Source: Bacillota bacterium
Lineage (GTDB): Bacteria > Bacillota > Bacilli > Paenibacillales > Paenibacillaceae
Direction: 5' to 3'
Length of the DNA: 64,000 nt
Assembly (NCBI GenBank): GCA_023460795.1
Contig: JAEWPC010000044.1
Coordinates: forward strand, 1-64,000
A program made the position numbers and the translations under genes. Shown piece after piece: positions 24,508 to 34,155 of the stretch (its first letter is position 1; every line of letters starts with the position of its first letter). The notes beneath the pieces are model-generated. The model was not told the origin of the DNA and searched no databases. It was given only the letters and a program-made list of their open reading frames with translations.

Positions 24508-25143
24508 ATGCCCGAAACTACGCCAACCGCTCGTTCTACCGCAACCGCAACGGAGCGGGCGAAAAGCCAAGCCACCCCGCACGCCAAATGGCTCATTCGA
24601 GCGCTGCTGGTCGTGCTCGCCGGTTACGCGATCATCCAAGCGAGCTTCATGGAACGTTGGGTTCCGCTCAACTGGTTTCGCCAAGTACCAGAGACGACAG
24701 GACTGCATCCCGTCGTCGCGGAGAAGAGAGATCAGCTACTGGCATTAAGCCGAGACATCGGAATACGCGTGCTCATCACCGACGAGTTCCGCAGCTCGGA
24801 GGAGCAGGATGCGTTGTACCGCCAAGGCCGCACCACGGACGGGCCGATCGTGACGACCGTTCAAGGCGGCGAGTCTTACCATAACTACGGGCTTGCTATC
24901 GACTTCGCTCTGCTGAGTCCAGAAGGCGAAGCGCTGTGGGATCTGGAATACGACGGCAACGGCAACGGACAAGCGGATTGGATGGAAGTCGTCGCGATCG
25001 CGAAGCGATTAGGCTTCTCTTGGGGCGGCGACTGGGAAAGCTTCAAGGACAACCCGCACTTGCAGATGGACTTCGGCTACTCGATCCGCGAGCTGCAGGG
25101 CGGCTGGCGTCCGCCGGAGCACCCGGACGGAGACGGCGATTAA
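24508..25143 (+). CDS. M15-family D-Ala-D-Ala carboxypeptidase / L,D-endopeptidase (VanY/CwlK-like)
   Basis: A 211-residue membrane-anchored peptidase: one helix at residues 28-46, then the zinc site SYHNYGLAIDF (H..x6..D) and HLQMDFG with the third ligand. It trims peptidoglycan stem peptides outside the membrane. The region RQVPETTGLHPVVAEK and RSSEEQDALYRQGR fits the CwlK/VanY group. The ATG follows GAGAGG at a long spacing. Its stop overlaps the convergent exonuclease gene by four bases. Confidence 0.9.
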   Translation: MPETTPTARSTATATERAKSQATPHAKWLIRALLVVLAGYAIIQASFMERWVPLNWFRQVPETTGLHPVVAEKRDQLLALSRDIGIRVLITDEFRSSEEQDALYRQGRTTDGPIVTTVQGGESYHNYGLAIDFALLSPEGEALWDLEYDGNGNGQADWMEVVAIAKRLGFSWGGDWESFKDNPHLQMDFGYSIRELQGGWRPPEHPDGDGD

Positions 25144-25898
25144 TCCAGCGACAGCGTCAAGCTGACCGGACAATGATCGCTCCCGAGCACATGCGCGTCG
25201 ATACCCGCCTCGACGATGGCGTCCGCAAGCCTTTCCGATACGAGGAAATAGTCGATCCGCCACCCGACGTTCCGTTCCCGGACGCCCGGCATATTGGACC
25301 ACCAAGTGAACGCATCGGTCCGATCCGGATACAGATGGCGGAACGAATCCACGAAGCCCGCACCGAGCAACTCGTTCATCTTGCCGCGTTCCTCGTCCGT
25401 AAAGCCGGAGTTGCCGCGGTTTCCTTTGGCGTTCTTAATGTCGATGTCCTCCCGGGCCACGTTCAAATCCCCGCATACGACGACCGGTTTATGCTTGTCC
25501 AGCTCTTGCAAGTACTTCCGGAACCGGTCCTCCCATTCCACGCGATAGTCGAGCCTCGACAGATCCCTCTTCGCGTTAGGCGTATAGACCGTCACCAGAT
25601 AGAATTCCTCGAACTCCAGCGTCAGAATTCGGCCTTCGGGCTCCTCGTTCTCCTCCATCCCGTAGCGCACGGACAACGGCTCCCGCTTCGTGAAGACAGC
25701 CGTTCCGGAGTACCCTTTTTTGACCGCGTAATTCCAGTAAGCCTTAAATCCCTTGTCGAGCGCCAGCTCGATCTGACCCTCCTGCAGCTTCGTCTCCTGA
25801 ACGCAGCATATATCCGCTTCGGACTGCCGCAAATAGTCCAGGAATCCTTTGTTTACGCATGACCTTAACCCGTTTACGTTCCATGAGACCAGCTTCAT
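25140..25898 (-). CDS. exoA: Exodeoxyribonuclease III / AP endonuclease
   Basis: A 252-residue enzyme of the Xth/ExoA family that cuts DNA at abasic sites and removes blocked 3' ends. Motifs in order: KLVSWNVNGLR, CVQETKLQ, VYTPN, GDLNVAREDIDIKN, and the closing SDHCPV. ATG 25898 is preferred because AAGGAGA lies upstream and the protein starts with the usual MKLVSWN; the open frame extends 43 codons further without signs of use. Confidence 0.95.
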   Translation of the reverse strand: MKLVSWNVNGLRSCVNKGFLDYLRQSEADICCVQETKLQEGQIELALDKGFKAYWNYAVKKGYSGTAVFTKREPLSVRYGMEENEEPEGRILTLEFEEFYLVTVYTPNAKRDLSRLDYRVEWEDRFRKYLQELDKHKPVVVCGDLNVAREDIDIKNAKGNRGNSGFTDEERGKMNELLGAGFVDSFRHLYPDRTDAFTWWSNMPGVRERNVGWRIDYFLVSERLADAIVEAGIDAHVLGSDHCPVSLTLSLD

Positions 25899-26089
25899 CG
25901 ATCGGTTCTCCTTTATATCTTTCGCTTCTACTAGTGTAGCATAGAACGACATATAAACGGGGTGTGGAGGCTGTTCGTCACCATTCGACCTAAAAAAAGC
26001 AAACCTTAACTCATAAAGTTCGCGCATTGTTAGGACTGTCGGACCTGTACCATAATAGGATTACATTCACGCAAGGGGGAAAATAGACA

Positions 26090-27463
26090 ATGGCAAACAA
26101 GTTGAAAGTGCTGAGCACCGTAGCGGCAGCTTCCGTACTGACGCTGAGCTTGGCAGCATGCGGCAAAGATAACAACAATGCCGACAACGCATCTCCATCC
26201 GAGACCACTCCGGCAGCTTCCAGCCCGGCTGCGAACGGCGGAGAAGTCAACAACGGCGAGAAAGTAACGATCACGGTTCAGAACATCTACGTGGACGAAA
26301 CGACGCCAACGGCTAAAGGCCTGAAGCAAGTCGTTGAAGCGTACACGAAAGAGCATCCGAACGTAACGGTCGAGCTCGACACGCTGAACACCGACCAACA
26401 GAAGCAAAAGCTGAAAACGCAAGCCGCGGCCAAAACGATCCCCGACATCACGATGGTTAACCCGGCTGCTCAAATGCAACCGTTCGTAGAAGCGGGCCTC
26501 TTCGCTCCGTTGAACGACATTCTCGACAAAGACGGCCTGAAGGACACGTACCAAGCCGGCCTTCTCGACTACTACAGCTTCGACGGCAACGTATACGCGC
26601 TTCCTGACGGCAACAACATCGAAGTCGTGTACTACAATAAAGACCTGTTCTCGCAAGCGGGTATTTCCGCTCCTCCGACGACGTTCGACGAGCTGATCGA
26701 AGACGTTAAGAAACTGAAAGCCAAAGGCATCACTCCGATCGCGATCGGCGAGAAGGACTCTTGGACGGGTTCGTTCCTGTTCATGAACATCCTGCTTCGC
26801 ACGAACGGCGGCCCTGGCTTCCTGCAAGACGTGCTCGACGGCAAGAAAACGTTCGAAGATCCAGCATTCGTAGAAGCGGTCGACGCATTCCAGAAGCTCG
26901 TAGAAGCCGGCGCATTCCCAGAAGGCGCAACTTCCATCGACGCGAATGCCGGCGCTAACATGTTCAAATCGGGCAAAGCGGCTATGTTCTCTATCGGTTC
27001 TTGGGAAACGGGCGCGATCGACGGATCGACGGTCGGTCAAGCGGGCAATGCCGCGGCGTTCCAATTCCCTACGGTCAACGGCAAAGGCGACCCGAACCAA
27101 TTCATGCTCGCGCCAGGCAGCGCATTCGCAGTATCCGCGAACAGCAAGCATCTTGACGTAGCGAAGGACTTCCTTCACTACATGACGTCGAACTGGCCAT
27201 CCATCCAATTCGACCTGAAGAACGCAGTAGGACAACCGCAGCTTATGAAAGGCGACCTGAAATCCGCCGGTTATTCCGACCTCGCGATCTCGGTACTCGA
27301 CCTGTTCTCCAAAGTCAACGGCGGCGACCTCGCGTTCGACAACACGATGAAACCGGCAATCGCTCAAGTTCACTTGACGAGCCTGCAAAACCTGTTCGTA
27401 CAGAAAGTCGATTCGGCTTCGGTAGCGAAAGAACACCAAGCCGCTTACGACGCGAACAAATAA
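26090..27463 (+). CDS. Sugar ABC transporter substrate-binding lipoprotein (CUT1)
   Basis: A family-1 extracellular solute-binding protein of 457 residues: lipoprotein signal with SLAAC, Asn/Ser-rich tether, then VTVELDTLNTDQQKQKLKTQAAAKTIPDI and FDGNVYALPDGNNIEVVYYNKDLF. It binds an oligosaccharide or sugar outside the cell. It heads the transporter and YesMN operon. The coding sequence favours C-ending codons strongly, as expected for a highly made protein. The sugar cannot be told from the sequence. Confidence 0.93.
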   Translation: MANKLKVLSTVAAASVLTLSLAACGKDNNNADNASPSETTPAASSPAANGGEVNNGEKVTITVQNIYVDETTPTAKGLKQVVEAYTKEHPNVTVELDTLNTDQQKQKLKTQAAAKTIPDITMVNPAAQMQPFVEAGLFAPLNDILDKDGLKDTYQAGLLDYYSFDGNVYALPDGNNIEVVYYNKDLFSQAGISAPPTTFDELIEDVKKLKAKGITPIAIGEKDSWTGSFLFMNILLRTNGGPGFLQDVLDGKKTFEDPAFVEAVDAFQKLVEAGAFPEGATSIDANAGANMFKSGKAAMFSIGSWETGAIDGSTVGQAGNAAAFQFPTVNGKGDPNQFMLAPGSAFAVSANSKHLDVAKDFLHYMTSNWPSIQFDLKNAVGQPQLMKGDLKSAGYSDLAISVLDLFSKVNGGDLAFDNTMKPAIAQVHLTSLQNLFVQKVDSASVAKEHQAAYDANK

Positions 27464-27489
27464 TCATAGCTTGATCGTTCTGAATTCAA

Positions 27490-27521
27490 GCAAAGGGGCC
27501 GCTGTAGGGCAGCCCCTTTGC
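27490..27521 (+). terminator. Intercistronic hairpin after the binding-protein gene
   Basis: GCAAAGGGGC and GCCCCTTTGC form a perfect 10-bp stem with a 12-base loop, but no T-run follows directly. It probably stabilises or partly ends the mRNA so that the binding protein exceeds the permeases. Confidence 0.65.
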
Positions 27522-27547
27522 CATTCGATTTTAAGGAGGCGGCAGTA

Positions 27548-28438
27548 TTGAACGTCCTGAAGGTTCCAGCGCGCACGATCGCTGTATTCATCCTGCCGGC
27601 GTTGTTGCTTTACGTGTGCATCGTATTCATCCCGATCGGAGTATCGTTCTATACGGGAACGCTGGACTGGGACGGAATCAACACGGCCAAACACGTCGGA
27701 TTCGATAACTGGCATCGGATGCTGTTCGACGATCCGTATTTCTGGCCGGCTGTACGCCATACGCTGATGTACGCCGTGTTCTCGATGGTAGAAATCCCGA
27801 TTTGCTTATTCATGGCGATCCTGCTCGTTCGCTTCATCAAGAAGCCGAACCGAATCGTCTCGATTTATTTTACGCCGGTCATTCTATCGGTCGTTATTAT
27901 CGGTCAGTTGTGGAGCACGATCTACAGTCCCGAGTCCATGGGAGGCATGCTGAACAGCATCCTCGATTCGCTAGGGCTCGATAGCTGGAAGCGCGGCTGG
28001 CTGACGGATCCGAAGATCGCCATGTACAGCATCTACATCGTCTCGCTGTGGCAATACTTCGGCTACCATCTGCTCATTCAGTTCACCGGCGTCCAGAACA
28101 TTCCATCCGAAATTTACGAAGCGGCGAAGATCGACGGAGCGGACGGCTTCAAGGCCGACCGATATATTACCCTTCCGATGATCGTGCCAATCTTGAAAAT
28201 ATCGCTTATTCTCGCGTTCATCGGCTCCCTGCAATCGTTCGATATGGTTATGGTCATGACGCAGGGCGGTCCGGCGCATGCGACGGACGTCATCTCGACC
28301 CACATGTACAACAGCTCGTTCCTGTCCCAGCAGTACGGATACGGAAGCGCGATCGCTTCGTTCCTCGTCGTTCTGTGCTTGGTGTTCACGGTCATCATCA
28401 ACACGATCATGGACCGCGTGGAACGCAGATTCAGCTAG
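27548..28438 (+). CDS. Sugar ABC transporter permease (MalF-like)
   Basis: A 296-residue permease with six helices and the EAA loop EIYEAAKIDGADGFKADRYITLPMI. It pairs with the next gene's product. TTG 27548 is set by AAGGAGG 8 bases upstream. Confidence 0.93.
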   Translation: MNVLKVPARTIAVFILPALLLYVCIVFIPIGVSFYTGTLDWDGINTAKHVGFDNWHRMLFDDPYFWPAVRHTLMYAVFSMVEIPICLFMAILLVRFIKKPNRIVSIYFTPVILSVVIIGQLWSTIYSPESMGGMLNSILDSLGLDSWKRGWLTDPKIAMYSIYIVSLWQYFGYHLLIQFTGVQNIPSEIYEAAKIDGADGFKADRYITLPMIVPILKISLILAFIGSLQSFDMVMVMTQGGPAHATDVISTHMYNSSFLSQQYGYGSAIASFLVVLCLVFTVIINTIMDRVERRFS

Positions 28439-28454
28439 AAAGGAGATACCACTC

Positions 28455-29279
28455 ATGAAGACTGTCAAAAAAGGGATCGTGTATCTCCTGATCGCGGTAC
28501 TGTGCGTCACCCAGCTGTACCCGCTTTTCTGGCTGCTCACGTATTCCTTGAAGACGAACGAAGAAATTCTTAGCGGCCAATTCTTCGCGTTGCCGAAGTC
28601 GCCGATCTGGGATAACTACAGCAACGCGTACAATTCGGGACACTATCTTAAATATTTGTCCAACAGCGTCATCGTCACGGTAACGGTTATGGTCTGCGTC
28701 ATCTTGTTCAGCTCGATGGTTGCCTTCGCAATCACGCGCTTCCGGTTCAAATGGGGCAACCTGGTCATGCTCATCTTCTTGCTCGGCATGATGATTCCGC
28801 TGCAATCGACGCTGCTGCCGCTGATGATCATTTTCCGGGATGCGCACATCTTGGATACTCGCTGGTCGCTCATCCTGCCTTACGTGGCGTTCTCGACGCC
28901 GATCGCGGTATTCATTCTCAGCGGATTCATGAAGACGATCCCTCACGAGATCGAAGAATCGGCTTATATCGACGGAGCGAGCGTCTATCGGATTTTCCGC
29001 TCGATCATCATTCCGATCTCGATTCCGCCGGTCATGACGGTGTGCATTCTGACGTTCATCACGATCTGGAACGAATACATTCTGGCCGCGACGTTCATCT
29101 CGAACGAAGATCTGAAGACGCTGCCGTTCGGCGTATATTCGTTCGTCAGCCAATACCAGACCAACTACGGCAATATCGGGGCATTCCTCGTTATGGGCGC
29201 GCTCCCGGTAATTCTGCTATACTTTATCCTGTCCGAGAAAATCACGAAGGGTATGGTAGCGGGCGCCGTCAAAGGCTAA
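28455..29279 (+). CDS. Sugar ABC transporter permease (MalG-like)
   Basis: A 274-residue permease with the EAA loop EIEESAYIDGASVYRIFRSIIIPIS and the MalG-type C-terminus SEKITKGMVAGAVKG. ATG 28455 follows AAAGGAGATACC; the longer open frame overlaps the previous gene and is not used. No ATPase gene is in the operon, so a shared MsmX-type ATPase is expected to power it. Confidence 0.93.
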   Translation: MKTVKKGIVYLLIAVLCVTQLYPLFWLLTYSLKTNEEILSGQFFALPKSPIWDNYSNAYNSGHYLKYLSNSVIVTVTVMVCVILFSSMVAFAITRFRFKWGNLVMLIFLLGMMIPLQSTLLPLMIIFRDAHILDTRWSLILPYVAFSTPIAVFILSGFMKTIPHEIEESAYIDGASVYRIFRSIIIPISIPPVMTVCILTFITIWNEYILAATFISNEDLKTLPFGVYSFVSQYQTNYGNIGAFLVMGALPVILLYFILSEKITKGMVAGAVKG

Positions 29280-29306
29280 TCTCCGTTCGGTAAGGAGTCG
29301 TTCGTC

Positions 29307-31127
29307 TTGCGGAGAGGCAATTACAATACGATACAATTTCGCCTTTTCCTCTTGTTCTTCGTCAGTATGACCGCGATCTTGCTCATCGTAAGCGGATTGT
29401 TCTACAACCGATCGATGAACGAGTTCCAGGACAAGATCAGCGATCTATCCAAAAAGAATAGTTCTCAAACCGTAGCCCTCTTCGACTTAATGTTGAAGGG
29501 CTACGATAGTTTATCCAAGTCCATCAGCAATAACTTCGACGTCGTCCGGCTCTTGTCGCAGAAGAACGTCAGTCCGGCAGTCGAATTCATTAACGAGCGC
29601 TCGATTACGAACCAAATCGGCGCTATTTACTATTCGCGGGAAGATCTCATGGGCGTACACGTCATCTCGACTAAGGGCAAAGTCATCAGCTACGGGGACT
29701 ACGGCAACGTCATCGATCCGGAGTACGCGGAGTCGGGATGGTACAAGCGGCTGGAGAAGTCCCAAGGCCTCATGGTGTGGCTAGGGGTCTACCCGGAATC
29801 GATCATCGACACGTCCCAGAACCTGCCCGTATTCGCATTCGGTCGCCTCATCTATGACTTGAACCAATACCAGCCGATCGGCTACGTGCTCTTCGAGGCG
29901 AAGCCGCAGCTCATCTTGTCCTCCATGGACAACCTGAAGCTCGGGCCGCACAGTCAGGTGAATATCGTCTCCGAAAGCGGCGACGTGCTTGCGTACTCCG
30001 ATGAAGCCAGGCTGCCCGAAGACATCGACCTGGAGAAGCTCATCCAGCAAGATTTGGGCTTGTACAAGGTGAAGAACGAATGGATAACGACCGCTTCGAT
30101 CCCGTCCGCGGGCTGGACGATCGTCAGCCGCACGCCGCAGTCCGACCTGAACGGCGAGCTGGAGAGCATGCAGCGTTATTTGATCGTCGTTCTGATCGCG
30201 CTCGTCTGCCTATCGGCCGTCATCGCCGTCTGGGGCTCGCGGACGATCTCGTCGCCGATCAAGCGGGTCGTACGCGAGATGAAGCAGGTAGAGACGGGGA
30301 ACTTCAACCGGGTGCTGACGGTCAAGTCCTATTACGAGATCGGGCAGCTCGCCGATTCGTTCAACAAGATGGTCGCGCGGATCTCCGAACTGATCGAGCA
30401 GATCAAGATCTCGTCCGTCAGCGAGAAGAACGCCGAGCTTCAAGCGCTGCAATCGCAGGTGAATCCTCATTTTCTATACAACACGCTCGATATGATCTAC
30501 TGGCTGCTCGACGAGAAGGGCAACGATAATTTGGCGGAGGTCGTGCTCGCGCTCTCCCAGATGTTCAGGTACAGCAGTCATTGGGAGGAAGAGGTAACGT
30601 TAGGCGCCGAGCTGGAGCAAATTCGGCATTATTTGACCATTATCGAGCTGCGCTTGCACGGACGGCTTACCGTCGAGATTAACGTCGACGAACGTTGGCG
30701 CGGAGTCCGGGTTCCGAAAATGACGCTGCAGCCGATTATCGAGAACGCGGTGAAGCATGGGCTTGAGCCGCATGGCCGAGACGGGAAGTTGAGCGTATGC
30801 GCCGCGCGCGAAGGAGATAGCTTAACGATAATCGTAGCGGATAACGGAATCGGGATGAACGAGGAGGAGCTTGGGCGTCTACGGCGATCGCTCGATGAGA
30901 GCGAGCTTGCGCTAAGCAGAGGTTACAGTCGCGGCCGCGACCGGGAAGAGACGGCTCGGGAAACGGGAGGCATCGGCATCTCGAATTTACATCGCAGATT
31001 AAAGCTGATGTTCGGGGAAAGCTACGGACTTAGCGTGGATAGCGCTCCGGGCCGCGGGACATCGGTCCGAATCCGACTTTGGCTTCCGGAGAGGAGTGAA
31101 CGCGTTGAACATATTGATCGCCGATGA
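29307..31127 (+). CDS. Sensor histidine kinase, YesM type
   Basis: A 606-residue membrane kinase: helix at residues 11-32, a large extracellular sensor (35-285), second helix (288-308), HAMP (310-360), His_kinase domain with QVNPHFLYNTLDMIYW (phospho-acceptor His), and an ATPase domain with IIENAVKHGL and VADNGIGM. It phosphorylates the AraC-type regulator that follows. TTG 29307 follows AAGGAGTCG. The last 23 bases overlap the regulator gene. It likely senses the sugar carried by the upstream transporter. Confidence 0.93.
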   Translation: MRRGNYNTIQFRLFLLFFVSMTAILLIVSGLFYNRSMNEFQDKISDLSKKNSSQTVALFDLMLKGYDSLSKSISNNFDVVRLLSQKNVSPAVEFINERSITNQIGAIYYSREDLMGVHVISTKGKVISYGDYGNVIDPEYAESGWYKRLEKSQGLMVWLGVYPESIIDTSQNLPVFAFGRLIYDLNQYQPIGYVLFEAKPQLILSSMDNLKLGPHSQVNIVSESGDVLAYSDEARLPEDIDLEKLIQQDLGLYKVKNEWITTASIPSAGWTIVSRTPQSDLNGELESMQRYLIVVLIALVCLSAVIAVWGSRTISSPIKRVVREMKQVETGNFNRVLTVKSYYEIGQLADSFNKMVARISELIEQIKISSVSEKNAELQALQSQVNPHFLYNTLDMIYWLLDEKGNDNLAEVVLALSQMFRYSSHWEEEVTLGAELEQIRHYLTIIELRLHGRLTVEINVDERWRGVRVPKMTLQPIIENAVKHGLEPHGRDGKLSVCAAREGDSLTIIVADNGIGMNEEELGRLRRSLDESELALSRGYSRGRDREETARETGGIGISNLHRRLKLMFGESYGLSVDSAPGRGTSVRIRLWLPERSERVEHIDRR

Positions 31128-32271
31128 TGAGAGCGTCATTCGCGAAGGCGTCGAACGAACGATATTGGCACATTTTCCGACCTTCAACGTTTCGCTGGCT
31201 TCGGATGCGTCGGAGGCCGCGAGCTTGCTGGAGCGAGAGGCGATCGACGTCGTGCTGACCGACATCCTGATGCCGGGACTTAACGGCCTTGAGTTCATGC
31301 GGGTGTCCCGCAGGAAGTATCCGAACGTCAAATGGGTCGTCATCTCGGCCCATTCCGAATTCAGCTACGCGCAGAAAGCCGTGCAGCTAGGCGCCAGGGA
31401 TTACTTGCTGAAGCCGATCGGCAAGCAGCGGCTGACCGAGCTGATGGATTCGCTTCAAGCCGAGATAGCGAAGGAGAAGGAGGCGTCCCGCGAAGGGGCG
31501 TTGCTGCGCAACGGACTGAAGTATTTGCGGGAGGCGGTGTTCCAGCGTCTCGCGGCCGGGCTCGATATCGGGAAAATGGATTTACAGCCTTTCTCCGAGC
31601 GGCATCCGACTTATTATCTCATTATGGTTACGCTCGATGCGGGGAACTCGAACGTGCATCTGGAGCATTTTATCGTCGAGAACGTGCTCGCGGAGCTTCT
31701 CGATATGCGGGGGGACGGGTTCGTCATCTCGATCGACCGCCAGAGCTTGCTCGGCTTGGTGACCTTGTCTGAACCGGATATGATCGTAACGCTGCTCGCG
31801 GATTTGAAGACGCATCTGAAGCATTATCTGAAAATCCCGTTCCAGGTGCTGCATTCTGATCAAATGACGGACATCCGCGAAGTGCCCAGCGTCGTATCCC
31901 GTTTCCGTCAAGCTTCCGCATCGGAGAAGTTCGAGACGCTCGAGAGCGGCGGCGACAAGGCGATCGATATCGCGCTGCAGTATATCCAAGCGCATTACGC
32001 GGAAGATTTGACGCTCGAGAAAGTCGCGTCCGTCGTTTTTCTGAATCCGGCTTACTTCAGCCTATTGTTCAAGCAGAAGACGGGGCAGGGTTACAAGGAC
32101 TACGTAACCTCGCTGAGGCTTGAGCAAGCGAAGTCGCTGTTGTCGGGCTCGGAGCTTAAGCTGGCGGATATCGCGGAGCGGATCGGCTACAACGACGTCC
32201 GCCATTTCACGCAGATGTTCCGCAAGAAATACGAGATGACGCCGACGGAGTACCGCAATCTGCGGCATTAG
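31105..32271 (+). CDS. AraC-type response regulator, YesN type
   Basis: A 388-residue regulator with an N-terminal receiver (LIADDESVIREG; phospho-acceptor Asp in DVVLTDILMPGLNG; Lys in LLKPIGK) and two C-terminal AraC HTH motifs (LEKVASVVFLNPAYFSLLFKQKTGQGYKDY and LADIAERIGYNDVRHFTQMFRKKYEMTPTEYR). TTG 31105 gives the better distance from GAGGAG; GTG 31096 is possible. It most likely activates the upstream transporter operon. Confidence 0.92.
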   Translation: MNILIADDESVIREGVERTILAHFPTFNVSLASDASEAASLLEREAIDVVLTDILMPGLNGLEFMRVSRRKYPNVKWVVISAHSEFSYAQKAVQLGARDYLLKPIGKQRLTELMDSLQAEIAKEKEASREGALLRNGLKYLREAVFQRLAAGLDIGKMDLQPFSERHPTYYLIMVTLDAGNSNVHLEHFIVENVLAELLDMRGDGFVISIDRQSLLGLVTLSEPDMIVTLLADLKTHLKHYLKIPFQVLHSDQMTDIREVPSVVSRFRQASASEKFETLESGGDKAIDIALQYIQAHYAEDLTLEKVASVVFLNPAYFSLLFKQKTGQGYKDYVTSLRLEQAKSLLSGSELKLADIAERIGYNDVRHFTQMFRKKYEMTPTEYRNLRH

Positions 32272-32278
32272 AAGGAAG

Positions 32279-32316
32279 GCCGGGAAGCCCTGAATAGGGG
32301 CGAACCCGGCTTTTGT
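32279..32316 (+). terminator. Terminator of the transporter-YesMN operon
   Basis: GCCGGG pairs with CCCGGC around an inner GCCC/GGGC hairpin, followed by TTTTGTTTATTTA. Confidence 0.75.
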
Positions 32317-32320
32317 TTAT

Positions 32321-33415
32321 TTATTGGCGTAACTTTCTGAAGAGCATCTTGAGCAGCGGCGGCACCGCGAGGAAAATGAAGAATGTTCGGAATAGCTGGT
32401 AACAAGACACGATGGAGACGTTGGCGTTAATCTCGTGCGCGATGATCCCCATTTGGTCCATGCCGCCGGGCGCTAGGCTTAGCAGCGAGGTGGCGGCGCT
32501 CATCGCATGCAGACGGGTTAACAGGTAGCTGAGTCCGCATGCGCCGGCGATCAGAACGGTGCCGCTCAAGACGGCGACCGTGATCAGCTTCGGCTTGTTC
32601 GGCAAGTTCTCGGGTTTCAGCAGCAAGCCGACGTAGCAGCCGATCATGAGCTGCGCGGCCGCGAGAACCGGAGAAGGGAGCTCGGGGGCCGATAACCCGC
32701 CCAAGTGCAGCGCCGCTGCCGCGATTAAAGGCGGGAGCAGGAACGCCGTAGGGAACTTAACTTTGTTCGCCAGAAGAGAGAGTCCGGTACAGACGACGCC
32801 GTAAAGGACGATATTAGGCCACTGACCGCTCCACGATTGATGCGAAGCGATCGTCTCGGCGACGGCTGCCGCGGTTGAACCCGAGCCGGACAAGTCCAGC
32901 CCGGGACTGAAGACGATAATCGGGATGAAGACGATGATCATCATGAGCCGGGACACCTGCAGGAAGGTGACGACGGTAAGATCGATGCCTTTCGTCTCTT
33001 CCGCGAGGGTGACCATCTGAGACAGTCCGCCGGGAATGCTCCCCGTCAGCGCGGTCGCATAGGGAATGCCCGTAGCCTTCGATACGCCGTAAGCTATAAG
33101 TCCGCAAAGCAGGAGCAGCAAAGAAGTCATGAGCACCATCGCGGGCAATTGGCGGGCGATCTCGGTCAGCGTATCGCGGGTGAACGCGATGCCGATCGCA
33201 TACCCGACGATAATCAGACCCGCGTTCCGCACGAAGCCCGGCCAATAGAACGCGTATGACCTTACGATTCTAGCGGCTGCGCATACGCCGATCATCGGGC
33301 CGAGCAGCCACGGAATCGGCATATGGATCAGCGTGAACAGCAGCGCGGACAGAACCGCTATGGCGAGCGTTACCGCGAAAGCGGCTGTCCGGCTGGTTGT
33401 ACGCGACGCCGACAT
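32321..33415 (-). CDS. AbrB-type integral membrane protein (AbrB duplication family)
   Basis: A 364-residue protein with about ten helices and two copies of the unit seen in this family: PIPWLLGPMIG / GYAIGIAFTRDT / TGSIPGGLSQMVTLAEE, and later LIGCYVGLLLKP / SLAPGGMDQMGIIAHE. The name comes from E. coli AbrB (regulator of aidB), but members look like transporters; function is not settled. It is the last gene of the fabV operon; its ATG overlaps the TAA of the hydrolase gene. Confidence 0.85.
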   Translation of the reverse strand: MSASRTTSRTAAFAVTLAIAVLSALLFTLIHMPIPWLLGPMIGVCAAARIVRSYAFYWPGFVRNAGLIIVGYAIGIAFTRDTLTEIARQLPAMVLMTSLLLLLCGLIAYGVSKATGIPYATALTGSIPGGLSQMVTLAEETKGIDLTVVTFLQVSRLMMIIVFIPIIVFSPGLDLSGSGSTAAAVAETIASHQSWSGQWPNIVLYGVVCTGLSLLANKVKFPTAFLLPPLIAAAALHLGGLSAPELPSPVLAAAQLMIGCYVGLLLKPENLPNKPKLITVAVLSGTVLIAGACGLSYLLTRLHAMSAATSLLSLAPGGMDQMGIIAHEINANVSIVSCYQLFRTFFIFLAVPPLLKMLFRKLRQ

Positions 33416-34155
33416 TATATCGCTTGCGCGGCGATTTCCGCGATTCGCTCGTTGACGCGATCCGAGACGTACAAACCGCCGTGGTAGCAGATCACTTGCG
33501 CGATATCGAAGGCGGCAAGCTTCCGAAGAGATTGCAGCGCCAAGCTATAATCCGGCGTAAACCCAGGGTTAGGCCCGCCAAGCTGGCCTTCGCTCACGAT
33601 CATGGCATCGCCGGCGATCAGCGTTCGGCTTGCATGGTGATAGAAGCTCACGTGACCGGCCGTATGGCCCGGCGTATGGATGACGGTTACGCCGCCGCCG
33701 AACGGCAACGATTGCCCGTCCGTAAGCTCATGGCTGACATTGCCCGGCGAAGCAGGGGAGATGATCGCGCGATACTGCTTCCCTACCGCCTCCGGTACTT
33801 GGCCGAGGATCGTGTTCAGCCTTTCCTCCGGCGCCTTGGCGATCGGTCGTTCCCCGTCGATCGCCGGTCGGTCGGCAGCGTGCGCGTACACGTCTGGACG
33901 CGCGGCGCCGGCCTCGTCAGCGTCGCCGAGGAATTGCGGCAGACCGCCGATATGGTCGATATCCTCGTGCGTGAGAATGATCGCGCTTATGCGGCGATCC
34001 TCCAAACCGGATTCGCGGATGGCTTCCTCAATCTTGCCTCGAAAGCCCGGCATGCCCGTGTCGATCAGCACAAGCGACGACTCGTCATAGAGTACCGTCG
34101 GGAAGATCGACGTCCCCGGGGCGCCTCGCGACAGCTCCAGCATCTTAATAGACAT
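33415..34155 (-). CDS. MBL-fold metallo-hydrolase
   Basis: A 246-residue metallo-beta-lactamase-fold enzyme with the zinc motif ILTHEDIDHIGG (H.x.DH), GHTAGHVSF and the later Asp in LIAGDAMI. The substrate is unknown. ATG 34155 (MSIKMLELSRG) overlaps the end of fabV by 11 bases; the longer reading frame is only the shadow of fabV. Glyoxalase-II-like and lactonase-like functions are both possible. Confidence 0.88.
   Translation of the reverse strand: MSIKMLELSRGAPGTSIFPTVLYDESSLVLIDTGMPGFRGKIEEAIRESGLEDRRISAIILTHEDIDHIGGLPQFLGDADEAGAARPDVYAHAADRPAIDGERPIAKAPEERLNTILGQVPEAVGKQYRAIISPASPGNVSHELTDGQSLPFGGGVTVIHTPGHTAGHVSFYHHASRTLIAGDAMIVSEGQLGGPNPGFTPDYSLALQSLRKLAAFDIAQVICYHGGLYVSDRVNERIAEIAAQAI

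Noticed and set aside
24936..25862. Plus-strand open frame of 308 codons over the exonuclease III gene
   Set aside because: Antisense to a gene with all ExoA motifs; no SD and no family likeness.
26030..27439. Long open frame (469 codons) on the minus strand opposite the sugar-binding protein gene
   Set aside because: It spans nearly the whole sense gene, has no SD, and its product is Arg/Val/Asp-rich without any family likeness. The sense gene's strong C-ending codon use leaves this frame free of stops.
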